A DNA stretch of 64,000 nt from Siphonodentalium dalli (taxonomy: Eukaryota; Mollusca; Scaphopoda; Gadilida; Siphonodentaliidae): contig CP136061.1 in the NCBI GenBank assembly GCA_032622095.1, positions 19,844,991 to 19,908,990 on the forward strand, read 5' to 3'. A program made the position numbers and the translations under genes. Below the pieces are notes generated by a model. That model made no database searches. It was not told the origin of the DNA and was given only the letters and a program-made list of their open reading frames with translations. How positions within the stretch are numbered: position 1 is the first letter of the stretch; each line of letters opens with the position of its first letter. Below are positions 33,122-45,459 of the stretch, one piece after another.

Positions 33122-34762
33122 GGCCCGTTCCAAACGACGGATTTTTGTCGACTCGAATCTAATACCAGACCCACAATTGTATTAAATGCGTCAAAAATGC
33201 GACGTTTGAAACAATTAGATCCGTGTCAGACGCATCACAGACGAATCTCCGTCCAGTTCAGACGAATCTTCGTCGGTGATGCGTCTGAAATCCGTCTTGG
33301 TTTCAAACGACGGATTTTTGACGACTCGAATCTAATACATGTGACGAGAAGAGCCGAAAGTTGCCGAAGAACGAATGCAAATGATATGATAATGATATGA
33401 TAATGGTATAATAATGAGGGGGCTCCCCTTATCTGAGGAAATACCCACATGACGTCATTTGTCGCACGCTCTCTTTGTCATAAAGAAAGATATATCTATA
33501 AGCATAGCTTAGGATATATCTATAAGCATAGCTTAGGTAACATTGTGCAAATTGTAATTATTTTGGTAGTTTGATTCCTCAACTAACATGGCATGTCACT
33601 GACTCACATCTTATAATGGATATAGTATCAATGTTTTAGAATAATCCATATATACCGGTATAAGGGGTAGGGGTTGTAGCAACTGATTTATAATAATTCA
33701 TATAAACCGATATTCCTTATTGTAAGGAATAGGGGTGGTAGTCTCTGATGTATAATAATTAATATATTTACCGGTATTACTTATTATAAGGGGCAGAGGT
33801 GGTACGGTACTTCTGATTTATAATAATTCATATATACCGATATTACTTATTATGAGGGGTAAAGGGGTGGTAACCTCTTATTTATAATAATTCATATATT
33901 CAGGTATTACTTGTTATAAGGGGCAGAGTGGTAGCCTATGATTTACAATAATTTATATATACCGGTATTCCTTATTATAAGGGGTAGGGGTGGTAGCCTC
34001 AGATTAATAATAATTCATAAAAACCGGTATTACTTAGTATGAGGGGTAGGGATGGTAGCCTATGATTTATAATAATTCATAGATACCGGTATTCCTTATT
34101 ATAAAGGATATATAGGTGGTAGCCTATGATTTATAATTTATAATTAATATATTCCGGTATTCCTCATTATAAGGGGTAGGGGTGGTACCACTGATCTTAT
34201 TTATAATAATTCATATATACCGGTATTACTTATTATGAGGGGTATAGGGGTGGTAACTTCTTATTTATAATAATTCATATATTCCGGTATTCCTTATTAT
34301 AAGGGTAGGGGTGGTAGTCTCTGATTTATAATAATTCTTGTATACCTGTATTTACATGCATGGTATACACATATATGGCAATTGGATGCACGATCTAACA
34401 TTTATTTGTAGCGCCTTTTATATTTTATTATATTATATTATATAACTATATGTACTATAAACATCCTCATATACATATGCACATATATTCGCGCTGCAAG
34501 CACGCATATATTTATACATAATTTATATACTGTATTTTAGTATATATATGTATAACATACCGGTATATATAGGCCTCTATATCTACGCGTGACCATTTTG
34601 TGAAGGTAACATGGAGTACACCTTTAAATAAATCGACCGATGTATTAGATTCGACACGACAAAGATGCGTCCGTCTGAAACAAAATTGGCCGCAGACGCA
34701 TCACCGACGGATTTAACACAATTAGATTCGAGTCGACAAAAATCCGTCGTTTGGAACGGGCC
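33122..34762. mobile_element. PIF/Harbinger-like non-autonomous element, 1.64 kb, TSD TAA
   Basis: TAA at 33119-33121 and 34763-34765 flanks TIRs of at least 42 bp beginning GGCCCGTTCCAAACGACGG and continuing ATTTTTGTCGACTCGAATCT. A TWA duplication with GGSS..GTT ends is the PIF/Harbinger signature. A sub-terminal repeat (ACGGATTTTTGACGACTCG) recurs at 33311. The interior is a minisatellite and AT-rich DNA with no transposase. Confidence 0.8.
33632..34348 (+). repeat. 62-bp minisatellite inside the Harbinger-like element, about 11 copies
   Basis: The unit contains TTTATAATAATTCATATA, ACCGGTATTCCTTATTATAA and GGGGTAGGGGTGGTAGCCTC. Copies vary by small indels. It is followed by about 230 bp of TATA-rich sequence to 34590. 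Confidence 0.9.
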
Positions 34763-34769
34763 TAAGCGA

Positions 34770-35460
34770 ACAGAGCAATATACTGCTCTTGTTAAGCACA
34801 CAAAAAATCAAACAAAATTTGTATAAATTTTTAACCTTAAGTTTGAAAAGTCCCACTAAAACGGAAGAACTATATTTCGAAACTGTGTGATTCGGTTCTC
34901 CGATTATTTTATCAACACAAAAGTCAAAATGCACATGGATGAAAATCACACGCATGGCAAGTCAGACACAAGGGTTCTAATTTGCTCCAATTTTGACAAG
35001 TTGCTTGCGAAAATTGTCAACAAAACTACCTTTCTGATCCTCCATTATGTCATTAAGTTTTTAGTGCGGGAATTGTTCTCAAAGCACATTGGAAACTGGA
35101 CTTTGCGGCGATCGGTTTTCGCTATTTTGTTCGGAAAACCCCGCGCTATATATAGAAACGGAAACTAGAATACTCAGAACAAACACCGGACAATGCCGAA
35201 GTTCTTCGGAACCTGAGTTCGGCTTTCAGTTAAGTAAACAAACAGAAAAAACAGCGATGTTGGTGACAATCAACCGGAATATTCTATGCGTAATTTAACA
35301 TGAAAGTTAGATTATTATACACCATTATGACCATAAGATGCCTCTCTTTCCGATGTATATAGCATCATGTATTGATTCATTAGGTAAATCGAGTAAAATA
35401 CACCACAGATTCCCGCCACAGATCGTGGGCGTAACTCGTGTGATAGGATTGGTATAGAAG
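34770..35460. other. unassigned stretch with a TATA-like site
   Basis: GCGCTATATATAGAAACGG at 35144-35162 looks like a TATA box in a local GC-richer context, followed by a short palindrome CCGAAGTTCTTCGG at 35199. A 93-codon frame precedes it without similarity. A promoter is possible, not shown. Confidence 0.25.
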
Positions 35461-35467
35461 CGGGCTT

Positions 35468-35532
35468 GGACTAAAGACCGGCACCTCCATCCCAATATCT
35501 TAGCCGGTTTTAGTACGAGAAGACTTGGACTA
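35468..35532 (-). repeat. partner arm of the 32525-32589 inverted repeat
   Basis: GGACTAAAGACCGGCACCTC...GAAGACTTGGACTA, the exact mirror of the left arm by eye. Confidence 0.85.
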
Positions 35533-35539
35533 CAGTTTG

Positions 35540-36930
35540 AAATGGCATGAAACAATTTAGAAATTCTCGTTATATCGGACTACCACTGTGACTACATCCC
35601 CGAACGACTGGACGTAAACACTACGCTTCGCTTGATGACGTCACAACTGATATCAGGAGTTTAGTGGGTAATCTGGCGAGTTTGGAGTGATATCGACCGG
35701 GGCAGATAATAGGTTGCTCAAGGCAAAATGTTATATCTAATTAATAAACAATGTTCACAGACACTTGTGTGTCAAATCACTTTTTTTATGTACGGCGATG
35801 TTTGAAATTGCAATGGTATTATTGTCACACTTCACCAGATTCATAGGTTACAATCAACTAAATATTTCCCATAGGCGACAGTGTTAGGGTTAAGCCATGC
35901 CCACAATTCATTACCGTACTGAGCCAAACTTTAAATATTTTTGCGTGTATAACTCCACGTTGGACATAAGTAGTCAAAAAAGAAATGGTGCCTTATCATA
36001 CTTATTCCTGGAAATAAATTGGCATTTCCACAACTACCCCATTTTATGCACAAAATTTCAGTATAGAAAAATACCCCCACCCCTACCAAATTTGGCGACC
36101 AATGTAGCCGCTTGACGAACAATCCCACACAAATGGCCGAGGAATTAACATAGCCTATGAAGTTCTTTTTTCTTTCACATTAAATAACCGAAGATATTAT
36201 ACACCATTCAGCTGTCGGTATTATTTTTATGCTGACTCGAGTTTCCCTACACAGATGCCAAGGGGCATAATTTCAACTATTTAGTTGTTTATAACCTATA
36301 GGGATTGACTTGAAACTCATGTGTCTGCTTGGCAGGGATCGTTTATCTATATATATAGAGAGCATCATGCCTTGAGATTTAAAGCTGGTCACAAAACATT
36401 TGAAGAAAGGGCTATGTTCTTCACTGCCAGGTTCTATGGAAACTAAGCATACCTTTAAGTCTTCGTGCAATTATTTCGACGGATTTACAGAACACATCCC
36501 ACATCACGGAAACATATGGACGACGACATCGAACGATCACATCGATGACCCTAGCAAACAAATTCACAGGTTGTAGTTGTTGCCTAAACGTATTCAGAAG
36601 GGATAGGCATAAATGTAAACCAATTTAATGTATCCTTAACCAACTTCGCTATTGTCGAACATCACATCTATTCTGACACATCATAACCATGACGATATAA
36701 TTAGAAACAAACTCTATTGACAAGTATATAGATATGGGGCATTAAAATAATTAACACAGGGACGGTGTGCGATTTCTACATCCATGCACTTTGGGCCGAG
36801 TGTAGTTACTACAGTATGATTCTCTCTTAAGAACTCCGCACTGCAAGCTAAGTTTAGAAAGTGTCTGAAAAATGCTGAAGAATGCTGAATGAAGCTTCGG
36901 AGGGGAAGAGACTTTCTGTTCGGTCACTTA
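35540..36930. other. unassigned 1.4-kb stretch
   Basis: Apparently unique. Holds a full CRE-type palindrome TGACGTCA at 35636-35643 and several short frames with no similarity. Confidence 0.3.
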
Positions 36931-36939
36931 TTCCTTCTA

Positions 36940-37560
36940 ACAGCTGACAACGACGCTGACAAAACTACACCATTTTCTGCAAATTCTCCAATCTTTATAA
37001 TTCATTTGATCAAGATTGTGGCCTACATAATCTTTTTGTAAAACATCAGGGTCACAACATAAACTCAACAATAATATCTGAAGGTCTGTCCAACCAGGAT
37101 AAGACATATCTGCATCGCTACTAGATTTACTGGGCATTTAACGAATATCAAATTTAAAAGAACCTAGTGCTGATAACCATCTCTGTCCACTGGCATCTAA
37201 TTTGGCTGAAGTTAAAACATAAGCAGGGGTTAAGGGGTTGTTATCAGTATACACCACAAAATAATTTCCATATAGATAAATAATAAAACCTTTCCGTAAT
37301 TACACAGACTGCTGCTCACTCTACTATTTCCATTTCCCAGTAAAAGAGAATTTAACCTTGTTATTTGGCTTCTTAGTATTTGTTGGAGGGAGTAAATCTA
37401 AATGGTTTAGCAATCCTGGAAAACTTATGACAATATTTGCTGTAGTAACCTGAAAAGCCAATAAATGAACGCAATTGGTTAATAGGATTATTGGGAACTG
37501 GCCAGTTGACAATTGTGCCAACTTTCGCTGAAAAAATTCACTAAGTGTAACGGTCAAACT
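36940..37560 (-). pseudogene. Ty3/gypsy pol relic (end of RT and RNase H)
   Basis: On the minus strand, 37531-37400 encodes the C-terminal reverse transcriptase signature (TIVNWPVPNN, then LRSFIGFSGYYSKY and FSRIAKP). At 37260-37080 the RNase H region appears (VVYTDNNPLT, YVLTSAKLDA, RWLSALGSFKFDI, then SSSDAD). Both are hallmarks of Ty3/gypsy retrotransposons. Stops occur in both parts, and the two blocks are only about 130 bp apart, where the family normally has about 100 residues, so an internal deletion has removed most of the connecting region. No LTR, integrase or gag was found nearby. The copy is dead. Confidence 0.85.
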
Positions 37561-37729
37561 AAGCAACCCTGCTGAATGCTGAAAACATAACGTGAAAGTG
37601 AAAATCAACTAAGATCTATGAACCGACGTGCTAAACATTTTACAGAAAAACCTAAGTATTTTTATGCAACTGGGGGAAAAAAATCCACTGCAAACCTACA
37701 AACTTGATAAGTTCAAATATTTCTCCTAC

Positions 37730-38737
37730 AACATTAAACAATGCAGTCGATGACTGTGGGTCGCTCACCAGACTGTAAAGACTGAGAAGACGGGGACTCT
37801 GAAGACTACAAGAGTCAGTACTTGACAAAATCACTTAAGACAAGTAGTTCTAAACATGGACATAGAGGGAAGTTCTCAGATGAGCAGGGCTCTTCACCTT
37901 GATATTTCTAATTGCACACCACTGACAAATCTCCAACCTCTTACTTTTTAATGAAGACAACCATACCACAGTACTAAGTTCACAAAAATCCTTTTGTACA
38001 TCCCTCTTAGGTTGAATTTTACGACTGGTACCAGTACTTCAAGCTCTCAAACGTTTGAAAATTACCAACCTGACACCCCCCATGAAGTTAAAATTTGTGG
38101 CCAATTTGGTCCAACAGTTTAACCTGAAGTAGGAACATATGGACTGATCGTTTAAAAACATACATGTTGGAAAATCAAACCAAACTATGAGAACAATTCT
38201 AACCTATTTTTTGTGTGAACATCTAATCTGCAACTAATGTAGTATCAGGCATGAAATTTTCAACTGTTTAAATTTTGATCAAAGTAGGGGGTCAAATATC
38301 CACCCATCTACACTCCCTTCCCATTGCCTCAAACATTGCCCCCACCCAGGCTGCCTAGAAATCAATATTATTATACCAGTACCAAACAGCATAGAGGAGA
38401 GTTAAATCTCTTATCTCTGCCCATATTAGAACAAATGTGAATCCCCATCTATGAGATCAATTCATCTAGTAATATCAATATACCCCCCAATATCCAATAT
38501 ACCCCCCAATTTTTCTTTGAAAAATCAGGGTATGATTTCACCTGGATAAGTGGTGGTTAAGAAAATAATATTGGAACAGCCAAGTCTCTATTGCAAGTGA
38601 ATTTAATGACACTATTCCGCAAGGTGGACTAGCATCACTGAATTCACCCTCTGGGGACCTCATTACCTAAAAATGACCCCATTTGAACAAATCTGAACCC
38701 CCGTCACCCAATGCCCCTCCATACCAAATATAAGCTA
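37730..38737 (+). repeat. family C repeat, left part of a split copy
   Basis: Starts with a segment like 11925-12060 (CAGTCGATGACTGTGGGTCG) and continues to AATTCACCCTCTGGGGACCT and CATACCAAATATAAGC. It breaks at 38737 where the CTAG array begins; the sequence resumes at 42915 (TATAGGCCCAATGG). The T/C-rich interval 38100-38400 inside it is unassigned. Confidence 0.7.
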
Positions 38738-41700
38738 CTAGAAGGTGACCCGACTTCGTCCGGGCTTTGACCTTGAAATGACCATTTTGAAGGTCAAGGT
38801 CAGGTGGGGTCAAACACCAACACCCCAAAAATGGTGGAAATCGGCCCAGCGGATACCGGGAAATCGGCCCAGCAGATACCGAGATACCCTATGCATCAAA
38901 TTTCGTCCGTAAAAATCCGCCAGTTTAACCCGATTTGATTTCCACTCAAGTATATAAACGCGTTCAACGTAAAGCTAAATTACCATCGGTGCCCGAGATA
39001 TCGCCAAGACGTCTGAAACAGTCAAATGCATCGGCCGGTTAAGCGTTAACGTGATCTAACGGTATGACCTCTAACAACGTCGTAGAAGTTACGCATTGTT
39101 TTTATCCTGATGGAAGATAGTACCACTTCTTCTTGATAATTGAGGCAGATAACTAAAACGGATACATACACATTATATATCGTTGGAAAGAGGAAACACG
39201 AAAGATTCTCACAGTGTCATTATTATGACTGGCATTTTATTATTCGCGCTGTTTCGAATCGATTTGTAAGCACCGAACTCAAATGAAAGTCCCGTAACAC
39301 AGCGTAAAAACAGATTTGACCTCGGATCTGAAAAATTAATATGCCTATGCCACTTCCCGACCGATAGTACCCTCACATACAAAGTTTCATCGAAATCGGG
39401 TCGGCCGTTTTCGAGTTCATCGCGAACACACACACACACAGACAGACAGATCTTCCAAAATATATAATAGACTAGAAGGTGACCTGACTTCGTGCGGGCT
39501 TTGACCTTGAATTGTCAATTTTGGAGGTCAAAGTCAAGTGGGGTCACGATTTGACCAGTCCAAAACACTGCCCGGACAAAAGTACCCGACAAACGTGCCC
39601 GTCGAAATCCATCCGGTTTTACCAGATTTGACCTTGAATTTATTATTTTGAAGGTCAAGGTTAGGTCGGGGTCACGATTTGACCCGTCCAAAACACTCAG
39701 TTGACAAAAGTACCCCCATGTATCAAATTTCGTCGAAATCCCATCAAAATTGGCGATTTGACCTTGAATTGACCCGATTTCAAGGTCACGTCGCACGGGC
39801 AAACGAATACGCTTATGAGACTCCCCATACGAATGTACCCCCCGCATACCAAGTTTCATTGAAATCCCGTAATATTTGGGCATATTTGACCTTGAAATGA
39901 CCCGATTTCAAGGTCACGTCGCACGGACAAATTAATAGGTTTATGCCACTCCCTGGCCGAAGATACCCACACATACCAAGTTTTATTGAAATCCCGTGAT
40001 ATTCGGGCGTTTGACCTTGAAATTACCCGATTTGAAGGTCAAGGTGACGTCGCACGGACAAATTAATATGCCTATGTTCGTACCCGGCCGAAAATACCTC
40101 CACATACCAAGTTTCATCGAAATCGGGTGGGCCGTTTTCGAGTTCATCGCGAACACACAGACAGACAGACAGACACCAAATTTCAAGTCGATAGCTCCAC
40201 CCGTTTCCGAGATCTCGTCTGCGCATGCGCCAAACTGGCGTCGCACGGGCTCGGCGACCCAATAAAATTCGTATCCGGGGCAAGATACATTCACATACCA
40301 AATTTCAAGTCGATAGCTCCACCCGTTTCCGAGATCTCGTCTCGCACGGGCTCGCCAATACGACAACGTCCACCGCCTGGTCAAACTACACACACGTACC
40401 AAGTTTCGTCCCGATCGGTCGAGAATCGTAGATTTGTATTAATGACAAACATACAGACAGACAAACATACAGACAGAGGTCTTCAAAATATATATGAGAC
40501 TAGCCAATGAGCCCGACGTTGTCCGGGCTATTCAAAAACCAAATTTCAAGTCGATAGCTCCACCCGTTTCCGAGATCTGGTCTGCGCATGCGCGAAGCTG
40601 GCATCGCACGGACTCGGCGACCCGATATATTCACATAGCAAATTTCAAGTCGATAGCTCCACCCGTTTCCGAGATCTCGTCTGCGCATGCGCGAAGCGGG
40701 CGCCGCACGGGCTCGCCAATATGACAACGACGATCGCCTGGTCAAACTACACACACGTACCAAGTTTCGTCCCGATCGGTCGAGAATCGTAGATTTGTAT
40801 AAATGACATACAAACAGAGGTCTTCAAAATATATCTGAGACTAGCCGATGAGCCCGACGTTGTCCGGGCTATTCTAAAACCAAATTTCAAGTCGATAGCT
40901 CTACCCAGCCCGACGTTGTCCGGGCTATTCAAAAACCAAATTTCAAGTCGATAGCTCCACCCGTTTCCGAGATCTGGTCTGCGCATGCGCGAAGCTGGCG
41001 TCGCACGGGCTCGGCGACCCGATAAAATTCGTATTCGGGGCAAGATACATTCACATACCAAATTTAAAGTCGATAGCTCCACCCGTTTCCGAGATCTCGT
41101 CTGCGCATGCGCGAAGCTGGCGTCGCACGGACTCGGCGACCCGATAAAATTCATATCCGGGGCAAGATACATTCACATAGCAAATTTCATTCGATAGCTC
41201 CACCCGTTTCCGAGATCTCGTCTGCGCATGCGCCGCATGGGCTCGCCAATATGACAACGACGACCGCCTGATCAAACTACACACACGTACCAAGTTTCGT
41301 CCCGATCGGTCGAGAATCGTAGATTTGTATAAATGACAGACAAACATACAGACAGAGGTCTTCAAAATATATCTGAGACTAGCCGATGAGCCCGACGTTG
41401 TCCGGGCTATTCTAAAACCAAATTTCAAGTCGATAGCTCTACCCAGCCCGACGTTGTCCGGGCTATTCAAAAACCAAATTTCAAGTCGATAGCTCCACCC
41501 GTTTCCGAGATCTGGTCTGCGCATGCGCGAAGCTGGCGTCGCACGGGCTCGGCGACCCGATAAAATTCGTATCCGGGGCAAGATACATTCACATAGCAAA
41601 TTTCATTCGATAGCTCCACCCGTTTCCGAGATCTCGTCTGCGCATGCGCCGCATGGGCTCGCCAATATGACAACGACGACCGCCTGATCAAACTACACAC

Positions 41701-42914
41701 ACGTACCAAGTTTCGTCCCGATCGGTCGAGAATCGTAGATTTGTATAAATGACAGACAAACATACAGACAGAGGTCTTCAAAATATATATGAGACTAGCC
41801 GATGAGCCCGACGTTGTCCGGGCTATTCAAAAACCAAATTTCAAGTCGATAGCTCTACCCAGCGCTATTCAAAAACCAAATTTCAAGTCGATAGCTCTAC
41901 CCGTTTCCGAGATCTGGTCTGCGCATGCGCGAAGCTGGCGTCGCACAGGCTCGGCGACCCAATAAAATTCATATCCGGGGCAAGATACATTCACATACCA
42001 AATTTCAAGTCGATAGCTCCACCCGTTTCCGAGATCTGGTCTGCGCATGCGCGAAGCTGGCATCGCACGGGCTCGGCGACCCGATAAAATTTGTATCCGG
42101 GGCAAGATACATTCACATAGGAAATTTCAAGTCGATAGCTCCACCCGTTTCCGAGATCTCGTCTGCGCATGCGCGAAGCTGGCGTCGCACGGGCTCGGCG
42201 ACCCGATAAAATTTGTATCCGGGGCAAGATACATTCACATAGCAAATTTCAAGTCGATAGCTCCACCCGTTTCCGAGATCTCGTCTGCGCATGCGCTGCA
42301 CGGGCGTCGCACGGGCTCGCCAATACGACAACGACCACCGTCTGGTCAAACTACACACACGTACCAAGTTTCGTCCCGATCGGTCGAGAGTCGTAGATTT
42401 GTATAAATGACAGACAAACATACAGACAGAGGTCTTCAAAATATATATGAGACTAGCCGATGAGCCCGACGTTGTCCGGGCTATTCAAAAACAAAATTTC
42501 AAGTCGATAGCTCTACCCGTTTCCGAGATCTGGTCTGCGCATGCGCGAAGCTGGCGTCGCACGGGCTCGGCGACCCGATAAAATTCGTAGCAAATTTCAA
42601 GTCGATAGCTCCACCCGTTTCCGAGATCTCGTCTGCGCATGCGCGAAGCTGGTGTCGCACGGGCTCGGCGACCCGATAAAATTCGTATCCGGGGCAAGAT
42701 ACATTCACATAGCAAATTTCAAGTCGATAGCTCCACCCGTTTCCGAGATCTCGTCTGCGCATGCGCTGCACGGGCGTCGCACAGGCTCGCCAATACGACA
42801 ACGACCACCGCCTGGTCAAACTACACACACGTACCAAGTTTTGTCCCGATCGGTCGAGAATCGTAGATTTATATTAAGGACAGACAGACAGACGTCTTCA
42901 AAATATATATGAGA
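38738..42914 (+). mobile_element. seven-unit head-to-tail array of CTAG-bounded elements
   Basis: Units start CTAG[AC][AC]GGTGACC or CTAGCC[AG]ATGAGCCCGAC and end in an (ACAG)n stretch, then CTTC[CA]AAAATATAT and GA(GA). Boundaries: 38738, 39472, 40500, 40841, 41379, 41795, 42453 and end 42914. The first two units are GGTCAA/TGACCTTGA-rich; the last five carry CGATAGCTCCACCCGTTTCC and GCGCATGCGC repeats. No enzyme is encoded. The many long minus-strand frames (MLCECILPRIRILSGRRAR) are repeat translations. Tail microsatellites and tandem insertion recall Helitron/HINE-type elements. Confidence 0.75.
41881..42290 (+). repeat. 122-bp repeat with exact period inside the array
   Basis: TTTCAAGTCGATAGCTC recurs at 41881, 42003, 42125 and 42247, exactly 122 bp apart. 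Each copy carries GTTTCCGAGATCTCGTCTGC, GCATGCGCGAAGCTGGCGTC and CCGGGGCAAGATACATTCAC. Copy number differs between the array units, which explains their different lengths. Confidence 0.9.
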
Positions 42915-44515
42915 TATAGGCCCAATGGATCTTGAGAAAAAATGGAGGAAAAGAGTTATGGCCCTGGCTTCGCACCTATTTGATCTGATGAAATTATTTG
43001 AACAAATCTGATTGTGAGACACCTAGGGAACATGCACACTGAAATATATAAACACATTCGGTCTTTAATATGGAGAAGAAAACAATTGTTGATAGACAGA
43101 TGGATAGACATCCCAACAGGCAGACGGATGGAAGCCTGACAGACAGAAGACAAATTCAATGCAATATATACCCCCCAATTTTTCTTTGAAAAATCATGGT
43201 ATGATTTCATCTGGATAAGTGGTGGTTAAGAAAATAATATGAAACCGCCAAGCCTGAATTTAGTTTGTGTGACATTTGCAGAATGAGGTCCCCAAAAGGT
43301 GAATTTAATGACACTATTCCGCAAGGCGGGCTAGCATCACCGAATTCATCCTCAGTCTGATTAGGCCTCAACGGCCAATCAAAACCTAGGAACAGATTGA
43401 AGTCCTACAGTTGAAGTTGGTGATGCACCTCAATTATGCATTTTATCTTCTGCAAATTACCTGTAGGGGGACATTGAAACTGAACAGGTGTGAAAAAGTC
43501 AAAAAGTAACTAAAACAAAATTTCAATTTGATACTTAGGATACTTCCCAGAAGATGAGGCCTAAGCAGAATTAGGTCCCTGGAGGGTGTATTTGGTGATG
43601 CTAGCCTGCTGTACGGGGTAGCAACACTAAATTCACCCTCTGGAGACCTCATTCTGCAAATGTCAGACACACTATTTCCAGGCTTGAAGAAATCTAAGCC
43701 ATTCACAGTACCATTGTATGGCAGGGAAACCAATTCCCATCAGCCATCACCTAACCTTGGGAACAGCAGTTTGTTTTTAATTTTATAGAAGTTATGTTTA
43801 CACAAGCCTGCCAGATGACATCTACTAGTAGTATTCTAATCTAAATTAATTACATGTGTCTTTGCAAAGATATATCTGTGTCTGTGGTGAGAAGAGGTAT
43901 TAAATTGGGAGATGTCATCATGATATGGGTTAGAAGGAATGTTGGTTGATGGCAGGGTGGGGGTGGGTCTGGGCCATGTGGGAGGGGGGATGGGTAATGG
44001 AAAATTTTCCATAATTTCATTAAAGAGTAAAGTTTCATAACTCTGCAGATGTTATAATGGTGTCACTTATTTCCAATTTTATAACATATTTTTTAAAATA
44101 ATTCTTTTTTGTTAAATTGAGCAAGGTCGCCCTGAAAACTCCAAAAATCTGAATTTTGTTTAGTTATGTCACTGGCTCCGCCCACATTCGACCCAGTGAC
44201 CTCATTTGAACAAATCTGAACCACAGTCCCCCAAGGACCCTTTGTACCAAATATCAACACATTCGGCCCAATTTGAGAAGTCGCTGTAAGAATTACTATG
44301 GTGGAAAAGAGTTATGGTCCTAGCTTCGCAACTATTTGACTGGGTGACCTCATTTGAACAAATCTGAATGTGATTCACCTAGGGAACATCCACACCAAAT
44401 ATGAACCCATTCGGTTCTGGAGGAGAAGATGATTCTTGACGGATGGACAGACAAGGAGTGATGACTATACATGTAGCTCTACCGGAGACTTCATCTCAGG
44501 TGAGCTAAAAACTGT
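42915..44515 (+). mobile_element. family C repeat, right part, with GGACAGAC tail and Helitron-like end
   Basis: Resumes the family C text (AAAAGAGTTATGGCCCTGG). It includes palindromes at about 43279-43355 and 43566-43664, and a third copy of the 240-bp module (GTTGAAGTTGGTGATGCACC...). It ends GACGGATGGACAGACAAGG, then hairpin GAGACTTCATCTC and AGGTGAGCTAAAA at 44487-44512, the same 3' terminus as at 14338-14364. Confidence 0.65.
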
Positions 44516-44640
44516 AAAAACATGCGGAAACAATCATTTGAATCATTAAGTCCAACTGCGTATGGGGAAAAAATCAGAAATCTGAAAAATTTACCGGGGG
44601 TTCACCGTCACTCAGAATACTTTATATCACCTACAATTAA

Positions 44641-44954
44641 AGACATGTTTATAAGTTAGTATTCAGGCACTATGCCAACTGGAGGAATGTAATATTCTAC
44701 TAACATCGGCGAAAATCTGAAGCTAAACGACCCTACCACTCCATAGAAAGAATCATCTGAACAACGCTCAATTGTAAATATTTACTACTCGATTCGGGAC
44801 GCATCTATCTGCGATAAACTAACGAAAATTATTTCCCCATCGAGAGTCACTGCAATTAATTAATATATAAGAATGACGGTGTGTGTTGTCAATTTGGATA
44901 TAAATTTGTAAAAATTACTACTTTGAACACCCTGCTGGAGTGTTTCACATCACT
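44641..44954 (+). mobile_element. TTAA MITE, family K3, copy 1
   Basis: TTAA (44637-44640) and TTAC (decayed) flank AGACATGTTTATAAG...GAGTGTTTCACATCACT. Colinear with 59504-59871 (TATGCCAACTGGAGGAATG, CTCAATTGTAAATATTTAC, GATAAACTAACGAAAA). The two ends are not mirror images, unlike in the other TTAA families. Confidence 0.75.
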
Positions 44955-45456
44955 TTACCCAATAAGAATATTCATACAAGTCTCAATAAAAATTTAAGAT
45001 TAAATCTTCATGTCACCTATTTCCGCAAATTCCGCTCATTTATCTGACATCAACTGAAAAATCAGGTCTGACCTGAAGCACTGCTAAATTTAGCTTGACA
45101 CAAAAGTGGAAAATAAATAAATTTTCCATGAAGTCACCAACAAGTCACCTAATTTCAAGTTAATTTTGCCGAACAGCTGAAAAAACTGAATTATGAACAA
45201 TTAGGGCTGATTGTAACACATAAGACAAATAACATGAATCACCGTCAACTGAAAGTTGGAGGAAAAATTATTTTCCAAACAAGATCTGAAAAATTTCGAG
45301 CTATTGACTCAGTAGTCAACTACAAAAATCTCTGAAATACAGACGACAATTCGCAGTCGCTGAAAATCAATTAAGATTTTACCATCATCTATTATTGCAC
45401 TATAAATGCACCATCAAATGAAAATTAAAAAAATTTCACTTCCACTTGCATTACTG
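44955..45456. other. unassigned stretch
   Basis: AT-rich, no gene or repeat recognised. Confidence 0.3.
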
Positions 45457-45459
45457 TAA

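Noticed and set aside
35636-35643. TGACGTCA (CRE) as a functional promoter element; also at 33450 and 63848
   Set aside because: An 8-bp palindrome is expected by chance or within repeats; one copy lies inside the Harbinger-like element and no gene start is nearby.
39515-42912. Many overlapping long frames on both strands (e.g. LCECILPRIRILSGRRAR)
   Set aside because: They are translations of the CTAG-array repeats, present in both strands and several frames at once; no conserved domain.
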